DNA of 64,000 nt, taken from Bacteroidales bacterium (GTDB lineage Bacteria; Bacteroidota; Bacteroidia; Bacteroidales; F082). Location: assembly GCA_017394865.1 (NCBI GenBank), contig JAFPWT010000007.1, forward strand, positions 1 through 64,000, in the 5' to 3' direction. Position 1 is the first letter of the stretch, and each line of letters begins with the position of its first letter. The position numbers and the translations under genes are program-made. The notes beneath the pieces are model-generated. The model worked only from the letters and a program-made list of their open reading frames with translations, ran no database searches and had not been told where the DNA came from. Below, one piece after another: positions 42,710 to 51,575 of the stretch.

Positions 42710-43510
42710 ATGAAAGAGACTCTCTCCTTCCCTACCATCATGGGCATCCTCAACGTCACGCCGGACTCTTTTTCCGACGGAGGACGTTATAACAGTGTGG
42801 ATACGGCGCTGCAACACTGCGAGGAGATGCTTCAACAAGGCGCCGACATCATCGACATCGGAGGATGCTCCACCCGACCCAACAACGCCATCGCCACCGA
42901 GCAAGAGGAGATGACGAGGGTAATCCCCGTACTGAAAGCCATCCGGCAGCATTTCCCCGATGCAAAAGTCTCCATCGACACCTTCCGGAAAAACATCGCT
43001 GAAGCCTGTTTCAACGAAGGGGCCGACATCATCAACGACATCTCCGGCGGACTCTTCGATCCCGAGATGCTGCATTATATCGGAGAGAACCACATTCCAT
43101 ACGTGTTGATGCATTGTGTGGGCACCCCCGAGACGATGCATCAATATAGCCTCGACGGCGACATCCACCAGACCGTCATGGACTTCTTCCAACAACAATG
43201 CGCCGTTCTGGAGTCTTACGGACATCACAACATCATCCTCGACCCAGGCATCGGTTTCGGTAAAAGTTTAAAAGCCAACTACGCGTTGCTCCGCGACATC
43301 GACCGCTACCGTTACCACGACTACCCCATCTTGATCGGCGTCTCACGGAAATCGATGATCCGGAAGCTGCTGGGCGACCAGGCGGATCCCGAGAACTGCA
43401 CCACCATCCTCAACACCATTGCCCTGATGAACGGCGCCGACATTCTGCGCGTCCACAACGTGAAAAATGCCGTGGAATTGAAAAAAAGCTATATCTTTGC
43501 CAGCAGATAA
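42710..43510 (+). CDS. folP: Dihydropteroate synthase
   Basis: A 266-residue folate-pathway enzyme joining p-aminobenzoate to dihydropterin pyrophosphate; the target of sulfonamides. The signatures are complete: MGILNVTPDSFSDGG at the N-terminus, DIIDIGGCSTRPN, the Asp of SIDTF, ADIINDISGG, DPGIGFGKS and SRKSM...LL. The Ser-Arg-Pro type motif reads CSTRPN instead of the more usual ESTRPG, a small variation. Normal length. It is followed 12 bases later by cdaA, as in many Bacteroidota. Confidence 0.97.
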   Translation: MKETLSFPTIMGILNVTPDSFSDGGRYNSVDTALQHCEEMLQQGADIIDIGGCSTRPNNAIATEQEEMTRVIPVLKAIRQHFPDAKVSIDTFRKNIAEACFNEGADIINDISGGLFDPEMLHYIGENHIPYVLMHCVGTPETMHQYSLDGDIHQTVMDFFQQQCAVLESYGHHNIILDPGIGFGKSLKANYALLRDIDRYRYHDYPILIGVSRKSMIRKLLGDQADPENCTTILNTIALMNGADILRVHNVKNAVELKKSYIFASR

Positions 43511-43522
43511 CGAAAGCAAACC

Positions 43523-44296
43523 ATGGTCGACCTTTTTATCCAGCTTAGGATTGTGGATGTCATTGACATCGTGTTAGTGGCCTTGCTACTCTACGGCCTT
43601 TATCGGCTGTTGAAAGGCACGGCGGCCATCAGCATCTTCGTCGGCATCGTAGCCATCTTCCTTATCTGGCAGCTCGTCAACGCCCTTCAGATGGAATTGC
43701 TCACCACCATCCTCGGGGCTTTTGTAAGCGTCGGATTCATCGCGCTCATCATCATCTTCCAGCCCGAAATCCGTAGATTCCTATTTACCATCGGAGCCAA
43801 GACCCAGAGCGGAGAGAACAAGTTCTTCCACATCTTCAGACGGAAGAAACAACATGTCGCCCTCGACACCGACACCCTTTGCCAAGCTTGCAAGTCGATG
43901 TCCGACATCAAGCAAGGGGCGCTCATCGTCATCACCCGACAAAACAGCATACCCGACATCGTCCTGACTGGAGTCAATATCGACGCTGAGATTAGCAAAC
44001 CCCTCATCGAGAACATCTTCTTCAAAAACAGCCCCTTGCACGACGGTGCCATGATCATCACTGGCAACCGGATCACCGCCGCGCGTTGCATCCTTCCCGT
44101 CTCCAACAACAACGACCTCCCAGGGCACTACGGACTGCGTCACCGTGCCGCCGTCGGCATCTCCGAGAACAACGATTGTATCGTGATCGTGGTCTCCGAA
44201 GAAACAGGCACTATCAGCCTCGTCAAGGATGGCAGAATCAGCACACTGCAGCCCCTGACAATGAAAGAAATCCTGAACAAAGAGCTGAACGATTAA
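43523..44296 (+). CDS. cdaA: Diadenylate cyclase (c-di-AMP synthase)
   Basis: A 257-residue membrane-bound enzyme that makes cyclic di-AMP from two ATP. Three hydrophobic helices occupy residues about 12-85, followed by the DAC domain with the two catalytic motifs LHDGAMII (DGA) and GLRHRAA (RHR). Full length for CdaA. Cyclic di-AMP usually controls potassium and osmotic balance and cell-envelope homeostasis. No regulator such as CdaR is encoded next to it. Co-transcribed with folP. Confidence 0.95.
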   Translation: MVDLFIQLRIVDVIDIVLVALLLYGLYRLLKGTAAISIFVGIVAIFLIWQLVNALQMELLTTILGAFVSVGFIALIIIFQPEIRRFLFTIGAKTQSGENKFFHIFRRKKQHVALDTDTLCQACKSMSDIKQGALIVITRQNSIPDIVLTGVNIDAEISKPLIENIFFKNSPLHDGAMIITGNRITAARCILPVSNNNDLPGHYGLRHRAAVGISENNDCIVIVVSEETGTISLVKDGRISTLQPLTMKEILNKELND

Positions 44297-44329
44297 TTAA
44301 CTCGTTTCACTTCGTTGAGGGCTTCGCCG

Positions 44330-44343
44330 TTCTCAATTCTCAA
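44330..44343. repeat. Heptamer repeat TTCTCAA x2
   Basis: Two perfect copies of TTCTCAA at the convergent junction of cdaA and the lipoprotein gene, overlapping the latter's stop codon. Similar heptamer repeats lie at 5901, 49818 and 54917. Confidence 0.6.
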
Positions 44344-45103
44344 TTACCACAAACCCTTCGTCTTCCATCTGGAAAGAGAACGTCTTCTCGTAAGGATCCC
44401 AACGGAGCCTGAAACGAGGCTCTTTTTGTTCCTTCTCCATTCCCAACTCGACGAAACGATTCATCATGTAGTCATAGGTAAACGCCGCATAACGTTTGCC
44501 TAAAAACACTGCGAAATCGTAAACATCCTTGGTCGAAATCGGCGTGATGTTGTAATGGTACTGCATCCCATCCTTCCGACTACGTGAGACGTATGAACTG
44601 AATTCATCGGTGAGGTTGTACTCGTCAAACAGCGTAGGATGCCATTCGCCGTCGTTGACATCGAACCATGAGGCCACATTCACCGTATTCAGCGGGAAGG
44701 TATACACATAATCATCAGTCATATCGAAGAGCTCGTCGACGTATTCCGTGAAAAGCCCCTGGATCTCCACCCTGGAGAGAAGCACCAGCCAATGCGTTGA
44801 ATCGACCTGCACGGCATCAGGATCGTCAGGGATGTAGACATTCAGGTTGTACCGCTCCAGTTCGTCAGCATAAGCGGCGTACATGACATCGAGAAACAGA
44901 TCCTGGTTGATGGAATCGAGCACCTTGGTATAGGAACTGTCGGCGCCCTGCACCAGCGTCACCTGAGCTTCCTCGGGGAAATAAACTGCCATCTGTATGT
45001 CACGCGAACGGTTGACAAACTGGTTGGCCAGCCGGAATTCGCTGCCGCATGACGCAAAGGTCATTACCGCCAGCACTGCTATGATGATATTCTTGATTCT
45101 CAT
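44333..45103 (-). CDS. Lipoprotein of unknown function
   Basis: A 256-residue protein with a lipoprotein signal (MRIKNIIIAVLAVMTFASC, lipobox FASC). It is acidic, with a TALE-like absence of known motifs: FRLANQFVNRSRDIQMAVYF, WLVLLSRVEIQGLFTEYVDE, YTFPLNTVNVASWFDVNDGEW, YAAFTYDYMMNRF. It is not recognised as a named family, but similar lipoproteins encoded beside topoisomerase genes occur in Bacteroidota (from general knowledge). It starts three bases after the stop of the topoisomerase gene and is probably its operon partner. Confidence 0.82.
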   Translation of the reverse strand: MRIKNIIIAVLAVMTFASCGSEFRLANQFVNRSRDIQMAVYFPEEAQVTLVQGADSSYTKVLDSINQDLFLDVMYAAYADELERYNLNVYIPDDPDAVQVDSTHWLVLLSRVEIQGLFTEYVDELFDMTDDYVYTFPLNTVNVASWFDVNDGEWHPTLFDEYNLTDEFSSYVSRSRKDGMQYHYNITPISTKDVYDFAVFLGKRYAAFTYDYMMNRFVELGMEKEQKEPRFRLRWDPYEKTFSFQMEDEGFVVIEN

Positions 45104-45106
45104 GGT

Positions 45107-47770
45107 TTAAAACAATTCCATTTGGATTCCTTCAGAGGGAATGGGCGACTCAGGAGTCGGACCATCGGAAACGGGAGGTTCAGGAGTCTCTGAAGTCTCA
45201 AGTATCTCAGGGTTTTCGGGGGCCTCAGGATTCTCTGGTGCCTCCGGAGTCTCTGAAACTTCCGGTTCGATGGGCTCAAGCCACTGGTAGCTCTCGATTT
45301 CACGGTTGGAAAGGCGCTTGCCCTTGGCCTTGAAGCTCTTGATACCGATGAACTCCTCCACGTTGATTTCATCATCGGGGAAGCTGTTGCCTGCGTCGCT
45401 CACTTGATAGCTCAGCAGGAGCCTCGGCATGACATCCGTGGAGAACGAGAGGTATTTGGCCGCCTCGTGTTCGCCGATGAACGACATGCGGCTGTTCAGT
45501 TTGGTGTCCTTCTCGATGCAGAAACGCTTTAGGTACATCTTCTGCGTCTCGCCTTCGACATACACCACAGAGAATATCTCGTCGGGGTCGAATTTGCGGA
45601 TCTCAACCATATCGTCGTCGAAGTGCGTAGAGAGGTCGTAGCCGGTGATTTTGAACTCGCCGTTCGCGAAAAGTTGGAGGATGCGATCGTTACCTTCAAA
45701 AGCGCCCAGATACTGTCCGCGTTTGTCGGCATTAAGGCGCCGCACGGTGTCGTCGTACCACAGGTCACGAGCGGTCAAGGTCGACACGCCGTCGTCGTGC
45801 TTGAAGACAATCTTGATCGGATATTTCGTCAGCTGGTTGCCACGTGCGGAACGGCCCTTGACGGCGAGCTGGGCAAAGTCATAGTCGAAGGTGGTCTTCT
45901 TGAGCTTCGGGGCGGGCCTTAGTTGCACCTTGATCACCTCCGCCTCGCCGTTGGGATTGGCGGTGAAATACGCCACCTTCGAATCGGGCTTGCCTTGAGT
46001 GAGGTCGTACTCCTTGTCACGTGTCACGCCCGTCACAGCGAAACGTTTCACATAGAAAGGATTGCCCGGCTTGCCATCACGATACACCACATTGTAGGTG
46101 GTGCGGTCGTCGTTTTTGCGGAACACCGCCACATGGATGACATTGGCACCCACGAAGAGCTTCGACTGCAGCTTGGACACCATATAAGTGCCATTTTCGT
46201 GGAACACAATGATGTCATCCAGGTCGGAGCAATCGGAGACAAAGGCATAAGCCTCCTTGTTTTTCTCACGTTTGAGGCCCTCGCCAGTACAGACGAAGCC
46301 TTCATTGCTGTTCACGTACAGCTTCTCGTTATTGGCAGCCACAGCCTGGGCAGAAATATTGTCGAAGTTACGGATCTCTGTCTTACGGTCGCGTCCGGCG
46401 CCATATTTCTCCTTGATGCGGAGATAGTAGTTGATGGTATAGTCAACGATATGGTCGAGGTTAAAATGAGCCTCCTCTATCTTATTCTCGATATCGGCAA
46501 TCTGCTCATCGGCTTTCTTGATGTCGAACTTGGAGATCTTGCGCACTGGGCGTTCGCAAAGTTTCAGCACATCGTCGCGGGTAATCTCGCGTTTCAACTT
46601 CTTGCGATAGGGGTCGAAACGGCGTTCGATGCCCGTCACCTGGTCGTCCCAAGTGTCATAGTCCTTCTTCTCCAACTCCTTATAAATACCCTTTTCAAAG
46701 AAGATCTTTTCGAGGGAGATCCAATGCCACTCGCTTTCCAGTTCATCAAGGAGGATACGCAACTCCCAACTGAGCAACTCCATGGTACGGTCGGTGCAAC
46801 GTTTCAAGATCTCACTGACACCCATGAAGGCTGGACGTTCGTTGATGATGACGCACGCGTTGGGTGAGATGGACACTTCGCAATCAGTGAAAGCATAGAG
46901 CGCGTCGATGGTTTGGTCGGGTGACACGCCTGGATTCAGGAAGATGACGATCTCGCAGTTTTCAGCGGTGTTATCGTCGATTTTTTTGATCTTGATCTTA
47001 CCCTTGTCGTTGCACTTCACGATGCTGTCGATCAAGCTGCTCGTGGTGGTGCCATAGGGAATCTCATTGATCACCAGCGTTTTCTTGTCGGGCTGGGTGA
47101 TCCGAGCACGCACTCTGATACGACCACCGCGGAGACCGTCGTTGTAGTTGCTCACATCCATGAGGCCACCTGTCGGGAAGTCGGGATAGAGAGCAAACGG
47201 CTCATCGCGAAGGTAAGCCACTGAGGCGTCGATAAGCTCATTGAAGTTATGAGGCAGGAATTTGGAGGCTAAGCCCACGGCAATGCCTTCTGTGCCTTGT
47301 GCCAACAGCAGCGGGAACTTCACTGGCAGCGACACTGGTTCCTGGTTGCGTCCGTCGTATGAAGGCGTCCAGTCGGTGGTTTTCTTGTTGAAGACCACGT
47401 CCTTGGCGAATTTGGAGAGGCGCGCCTCGATATAACGCGGCGCAGCGGCATCGTCACCCGTGAGGATGTTGCCGAAGTTACCTTGTGTATCGATCAGAAG
47501 GTCTTTCTGGGCCATCTGCACCAAGGCATCGCCGATGGAGGCGTCGCCGTGCGGATGGTACTTCATGGTGTTACCCACAATGTTGGCCACCTTGTTGAAA
47601 CGACCGTCGTCCAGCTCATTCATGGAATGCAGGATACGTCGCTGCACGGGCTTCAGTCCGTCTTCAATGGCGGGCACAGCACGTTCCAGAATGACGTATG
47701 AGGCATAGTCGAGAAACCAATTCTCGAACATCCCTTTAAGGGGAATCACATGATATTCTTCGTTCTCCAT
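45107..47770 (-). CDS. parC: DNA topoisomerase IV subunit A (or gyrase A-like)
   Basis: An 887-residue type IIA topoisomerase A subunit. The breakage-reunion domain opens MENEEYHVIPLKGMFENWFL; the catalytic Tyr113 is in AAAPRYIEARLSKFA, and the DYASYVILERAVPAIEDGLKPVQRR segment with HPHGDAS is present. The winged-helix and coiled-coil tower follow, then a beta-pinwheel C-terminal region of weak repeats. There is no clear GyrA box, which favours ParC. The last ~60 residues are a Pro/Glu-rich low-complexity tail (PEAPENPEAPENPE...). The start was moved from 47905 to 47770 because the longer frame runs through the promoter and the neighbouring gene. The partner ParE gene is not adjacent. Confidence 0.93.
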   Translation of the reverse strand: MENEEYHVIPLKGMFENWFLDYASYVILERAVPAIEDGLKPVQRRILHSMNELDDGRFNKVANIVGNTMKYHPHGDASIGDALVQMAQKDLLIDTQGNFGNILTGDDAAAPRYIEARLSKFAKDVVFNKKTTDWTPSYDGRNQEPVSLPVKFPLLLAQGTEGIAVGLASKFLPHNFNELIDASVAYLRDEPFALYPDFPTGGLMDVSNYNDGLRGGRIRVRARITQPDKKTLVINEIPYGTTTSSLIDSIVKCNDKGKIKIKKIDDNTAENCEIVIFLNPGVSPDQTIDALYAFTDCEVSISPNACVIINERPAFMGVSEILKRCTDRTMELLSWELRILLDELESEWHWISLEKIFFEKGIYKELEKKDYDTWDDQVTGIERRFDPYRKKLKREITRDDVLKLCERPVRKISKFDIKKADEQIADIENKIEEAHFNLDHIVDYTINYYLRIKEKYGAGRDRKTEIRNFDNISAQAVAANNEKLYVNSNEGFVCTGEGLKREKNKEAYAFVSDCSDLDDIIVFHENGTYMVSKLQSKLFVGANVIHVAVFRKNDDRTTYNVVYRDGKPGNPFYVKRFAVTGVTRDKEYDLTQGKPDSKVAYFTANPNGEAEVIKVQLRPAPKLKKTTFDYDFAQLAVKGRSARGNQLTKYPIKIVFKHDDGVSTLTARDLWYDDTVRRLNADKRGQYLGAFEGNDRILQLFANGEFKITGYDLSTHFDDDMVEIRKFDPDEIFSVVYVEGETQKMYLKRFCIEKDTKLNSRMSFIGEHEAAKYLSFSTDVMPRLLLSYQVSDAGNSFPDDEINVEEFIGIKSFKAKGKRLSNREIESYQWLEPIEPEVSETPEAPENPEAPENPEILETSETPEPPVSDGPTPESPIPSEGIQMELF

Positions 47771-47788
47771 AGATTCGCTAAAGCAGCG

Positions 47789-47796
47789 CAAAGATA
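47789..47796 (-). promoter_or_regulatory. -7 element for parC
   Basis: Minus-strand TATCTTTG, 18 bases before the ATG at 47770. Confidence 0.7.
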
Positions 47797-47832
47797 GGGA
47801 TTTTTTCCGGTTTGTCAAACGAAAAAAAGACC

Positions 47833-49812
47833 TTATTTCCAAAAGCGCAGCACTGCCACCTCGCCGACGATGGCCAGCAGCGCCAGCAAAACAAACCAGC
47901 GCCACCAGGTAGACCTGCGTGCAATGGCTTGAGCAACATCATGATGAGCGAAATCGTCAGCCTCAAACACGGCACTCACCTCCATACCAGCCTCGCTAAA
48001 GGCCTTTTTTATTTGCTTTTGATCGTTGTAGTCCATGTCCGACTCCAAACGGCTGTCGTTCCACGCCAGCACATGACACACCGAGTCGTTCAACACCAAA
48101 TCGTAGAAACCGGGTTCCTGGAGCTCTTCATCGACAAATACAAACAGCCGGTTGTTTCGCACCTCAAACGAAGGGATGAGCTCAAAGGCATCGTCATGTT
48201 TCAACAGGTGCAAGTCTACATCTCCAAAGAAATTCAAGTCATTAAACACCAACAGCTTATCTTCGCCTATAGTATAAGAGGTCTTCCCAACGCCACCACC
48301 GAGAAGCGCCATCTTCAGCATCAATGGGACAAAAATGGCATTGTCGGTCAAAGTGCTCCACTGTGGGTCGAGTGTTGTGGCGAAGTCAAAGACATAGCCC
48401 TTACCTTCTTTGCGAAGCGTCAGCAACGGATCGCCGTTGGCCAGGTGGATCAGCGTAGTAGAACGCGCATCAGATGTCAGACGTGTGTGTGAAAACACTT
48501 TAGGCAGATCGGCATGTTGGGGCAACTCGAGGATCATGTCATCGAAGAAAGCATGCTTAACTGCAAGGTCGCTCACCGTCAACCGGTTGGTATCGATGAC
48601 CCCTTCATCGTGAAAGAGCACCACGCTAGCACCTCCAGCGGCATCTTCCTCCAGCGCCTGGCGCAAGGTGGCATTGGCCTCAGAAGAAGCATTCACCACC
48701 ACCAGCTGGGCTTTCGAGAGCACATTCAGATCGCAGCGCGAAGGATTCATCACCACATAGTCAAACTGTGGATCGTCAGCGAAGATCAGCGACAAGGCGG
48801 AAGGCTTTTCACTACTGTTCAGCTCCACCACGCTCAAGGAACGCCGAGGTTCCATCACAAAGTGATAGGCATCGTCATAAACGATGGGATAATCGGTCAG
48901 CGACACACTGCAACGGATGCTGCCTGTGGACTGGGGAAGGATCTGCATCACCAGTTCGGCTTTGTCCCCCTCCTCCACGTCGACGGTGGAAGCGGCAACC
49001 GTTTTGTCATCCATGACAAGATTGACCGGCAGACCCAGCACGTCACGCTCGCCCCTGTTATGAACCACGACGTGCACCTCATTGGCCAGTCCTGTCTGCA
49101 AGATCGGCGAGCCGAGCCACAAAGTGTCGATAGAGATGTTCGACACCGTCTCAGCGCTCATCGGAACGACAAAGACTCGTAATGTGCTATCGGGCTGCAC
49201 CCCTGAAAGATGAAACATGTTCTTCTGAAAATCGGAATAGGCAAACAGGGAAGCACTCTCGAAGCCATGGTATCTACGGAGCATGGCAAAACGTTCCATC
49301 ACTTCGTTCATCTTCACTGGCGGCCCGTCAGGGCTCATCCTGTCGAGTCGATCGAGCATCTCCTCTTGATTCATAGGATACTCGTTTTGCATTTCGAAGC
49401 TATTCGTCAAAAGAATAAACCGGGTGGATGGAGGATATTGTCCCACCAGGCTGCGCGCCGACTCACGGGCATCGTCGAGCAAAGAAGTCTTGTCTGACAG
49501 CGCCCTCATGCTCACCGAATTGTCAATATAGACTCCCACGACATCGTCTTCCCCATCGGCACCCGTATCGGATACTGGAGGGTACGGGAAAGCGAATGCC
49601 AGCACCAAGGCCGCGATGAAAAGGCAACGCAGCAGCAGTGCCACAAGGTGTTTCAGTCGATGTGTCCTGATGTTTTCCTGATGGATCGTCCTCAACAATG
49701 CGGTATTGCTGAAGTATTCCCTTTTATGCCTCCTGAAATTAAAAAGGTGGACGGCAATGGGAATCAGCAGGGCGAATAAGGCCCAGAGCAGTGATGGATA
49801 GAGGAAGCCCAT
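47833..49812 (-). CDS. BatA-type membrane protein with von Willebrand A-like domain
   Basis: A 659-residue membrane protein. The N-terminus is the aerotolerance BatA signature (MGFLYPSLLWALFALLIPIAVHLFNFRR), with a second helix (LVALLLRCLFIAALVLAFAF). A vWA-like domain follows (about 90-230: VVGVYIDNSVSM, DxSxS-like metal site), then a long periplasmic beta region, and a last helix near the C-terminus (WWRWFVLLALLAIVGEVAVL). Such proteins in Bacteroidota accompany MoxR-type regulators, but none is here. It starts right after heptamer repeats (49818-49845). Last gene of the operon beginning at 54395. Confidence 0.88.
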   Translation of the reverse strand: MGFLYPSLLWALFALLIPIAVHLFNFRRHKREYFSNTALLRTIHQENIRTHRLKHLVALLLRCLFIAALVLAFAFPYPPVSDTGADGEDDVVGVYIDNSVSMRALSDKTSLLDDARESARSLVGQYPPSTRFILLTNSFEMQNEYPMNQEEMLDRLDRMSPDGPPVKMNEVMERFAMLRRYHGFESASLFAYSDFQKNMFHLSGVQPDSTLRVFVVPMSAETVSNISIDTLWLGSPILQTGLANEVHVVVHNRGERDVLGLPVNLVMDDKTVAASTVDVEEGDKAELVMQILPQSTGSIRCSVSLTDYPIVYDDAYHFVMEPRRSLSVVELNSSEKPSALSLIFADDPQFDYVVMNPSRCDLNVLSKAQLVVVNASSEANATLRQALEEDAAGGASVVLFHDEGVIDTNRLTVSDLAVKHAFFDDMILELPQHADLPKVFSHTRLTSDARSTTLIHLANGDPLLTLRKEGKGYVFDFATTLDPQWSTLTDNAIFVPLMLKMALLGGGVGKTSYTIGEDKLLVFNDLNFFGDVDLHLLKHDDAFELIPSFEVRNNRLFVFVDEELQEPGFYDLVLNDSVCHVLAWNDSRLESDMDYNDQKQIKKAFSEAGMEVSAVFEADDFAHHDVAQAIARRSTWWRWFVLLALLAIVGEVAVLRFWK

Positions 49813-49817
49813 CGAAG

Positions 49818-49845
49818 AGTTAAAAGTTAAGAGTTAAGAGTTAAG
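49818..49845. repeat. Heptamer tandem repeat AGTTAAR x4
   Basis: Four head-to-tail 7-bp units (AGTTAAA, then AGTTAAG three times) sit five bases before the start codon of the BatA-type gene (minus strand). Unit length not being a multiple of three is irrelevant outside a reading frame, but changes in copy number would alter the ribosome-binding region. Confidence 0.8.
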
Positions 49846-49847
49846 CG

Positions 49848-50714
49848 TTAGAAGCCGAAGAGTCCTCTGCTTCTGTCTTTCTTTTTCATCACATCAGACC
49901 AGTAGAAGCAGTCGTCGCTGGAGTGGAAGTCGAGCGGTATCGCAATGGTGACAGCTCCTTCGATGCCACGGTTCAGACGTTCACCAACGACATTATATTG
50001 ATGGCCGGAAGTAGGATTCAGATTGATTGCCGCAGCTTGATCGATATGTTCTTTCTCCGAGTAGGTATCGAAGAATCCCATATGGTAGCCGCCTTCTATT
50101 TTCACCACCATCTTGAAGCTATTGAAATCAATGAGGAACCTCAGCCCGGCGCCCACCGTGAGGCCAAGATCGTAAGGTGACATATTGCTGGTACTGACCG
50201 CCAATGTATCGCTGACGCCTTGTCTTTCAGAATAAACGAACTCGCTTTTAAGGAAGTTGTAGCTTCCCAAGGAAGGCAATGCCACGCCAAACGAAGGGGC
50301 AGCATACACATAAGACTTAAACCACGATGTGACCGGAATGGCAACAGAAATGGGCAGCCGTCCTTCGAGGTAGTTCACCTGGGCTTTATATCGCACCGTA
50401 TCCAAGCCCACCGTCCCAAGCCATCTGGAATCGCCGCGACCGGTAAATGAGACTTCGGGAGCCACATACATATAGCCGTTGAAGAGGGGAATTTCGACGT
50501 TCAGCCCCACCATGGGGAATTTGAGACGCTCCATAAAGGCAGCGTATTCCATATCGTTCAGGTCGGCATTTTCGGTATAATAGTAACTGGCTAGGTTGCC
50601 ACCCACCCTAAGTCCTATTGCCACTGCCTCACCACGTTTTTTGCCACTCACTTGCTGCGCTATCATCTGACCAGCCAGCGCAAGGATCAATAAAACCAAT
50701 ATCGTCTTTTTCAT
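49848..50714 (-). CDS. Outer-membrane beta-barrel protein (PorT-like)
   Basis: A 288-residue protein with signal peptide MKKTILVLLILALAGQMIAQ. The mature part alternates Gly and aromatic residues (AIGLRVGGNLASYYYT, FPMVGLNVEIPLFNGYMYVAPEVSF, SYVYAAPSFGVALPSLG, GLTVGAGLRFLIDF, MVVKIEGGYHMGFF), typical of a small outer-membrane barrel of the PorT/OMP_b-brl type. Two possible ATGs are six bases apart (50720, 50714). Member of the operon with the IgGFc-like protein and lipoprotein. Confidence 0.8.
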   Translation of the reverse strand: MKKTILVLLILALAGQMIAQQVSGKKRGEAVAIGLRVGGNLASYYYTENADLNDMEYAAFMERLKFPMVGLNVEIPLFNGYMYVAPEVSFTGRGDSRWLGTVGLDTVRYKAQVNYLEGRLPISVAIPVTSWFKSYVYAAPSFGVALPSLGSYNFLKSEFVYSERQGVSDTLAVSTSNMSPYDLGLTVGAGLRFLIDFNSFKMVVKIEGGYHMGFFDTYSEKEHIDQAAAINLNPTSGHQYNVVGERLNRGIEGAVTIAIPLDFHSSDDCFYWSDVMKKKDRSRGLFGF

Positions 50715-50726
50715 TGTCATCCAAAA

Positions 50727-51557
50727 TTAAGGTTTAACCCATTTTTGCCTGATAGCCGTTCCACCTTGAACGCGGTAGAAGGTGATGCGGTTTTTCATCA
50801 GCACTTCGTTACCATCGTCGCCATGAGCGTCAACGTCTTTGTTGACACATGCCATGACCACGTTTTCAATTCCCGCTGGGGTTATCGTACCTTTTACGAT
50901 GTATCCCCTCGTCAAGGTGAATTCCGTTATCTCATTCTCACCGGATTGGCTCTCGCCTTCGTAATCATCAACGGTAAAATACAGCGTAAAGTTATTCCCA
51001 TTGCCCATCACAAAAGCATCGGTTTTCTTGAGTTTATAGCCATCCTTCTCAAGGATGTCGCCATAAATCTCACAAGGTATACTTCTGTTGTGCTGGCCTT
51101 CGGGATAATAATACACTGTATCTTGCACCTGTATCGGGGTGATCGTATCCAGCACTACGGTATCCGTTCCTTGGATCAACAAGTCACCGGCATACAGTGT
51201 ATCGTTCACTGTTGTCACAATATATTTTTGTTCGCCTCCCAATCGGAGATAGACCGTGTCGTTCGCAGCTGGATGATTCCCATAATTATCATGGAATTTT
51301 ACTCTCGGGAGAAACACATATTCCCCTTGAATGTCAGGCGGCAGATTTCCAGTTGGCAGATCCATAACGTCATTTGGAGACATCGCTTGTGCATCCATAA
51401 TAAAATTCAACAACGTATCGGGAATCACCTCTCCGATGGGCATCACGCCCGATTCTGCGCCCATTAGCATGATAGTTTCCTCATTCCGGTCATCTTTCAA
51501 GCACCCTGTCACGAGTATCGCCATCAAAACGGGCAACAATAAAAACAATTTTTTCAT
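50727..51557 (-). CDS. Lipoprotein of unknown function
   Basis: A 276-residue lipoprotein (MKKLFLLLPVLMAILVTGC, lipobox VTGC). The mature protein begins LKDDRNEETIMLMG and is rich in Thr/Asp/Val strands: YVFLPRVKFHDNYG, DTVYLRLGGEQKYIVTTVN, TDAFVMGNGNNFTLYFTV. No family recognised, but it resembles DUF4843/4929-type surface lipoproteins in general character. It lies 18 bases after the IgGFc-like gene and 12 bases before the barrel gene, so the three probably work together at the outer membrane. Confidence 0.78.
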   Translation of the reverse strand: MKKLFLLLPVLMAILVTGCLKDDRNEETIMLMGAESGVMPIGEVIPDTLLNFIMDAQAMSPNDVMDLPTGNLPPDIQGEYVFLPRVKFHDNYGNHPAANDTVYLRLGGEQKYIVTTVNDTLYAGDLLIQGTDTVVLDTITPIQVQDTVYYYPEGQHNRSIPCEIYGDILEKDGYKLKKTDAFVMGNGNNFTLYFTVDDYEGESQSGENEITEFTLTRGYIVKGTITPAGIENVVMACVNKDVDAHGDDGNEVLMKNRITFYRVQGGTAIRQKWVKP

Positions 51558-51575
51558 TTTTCTCATATTAAAAAA

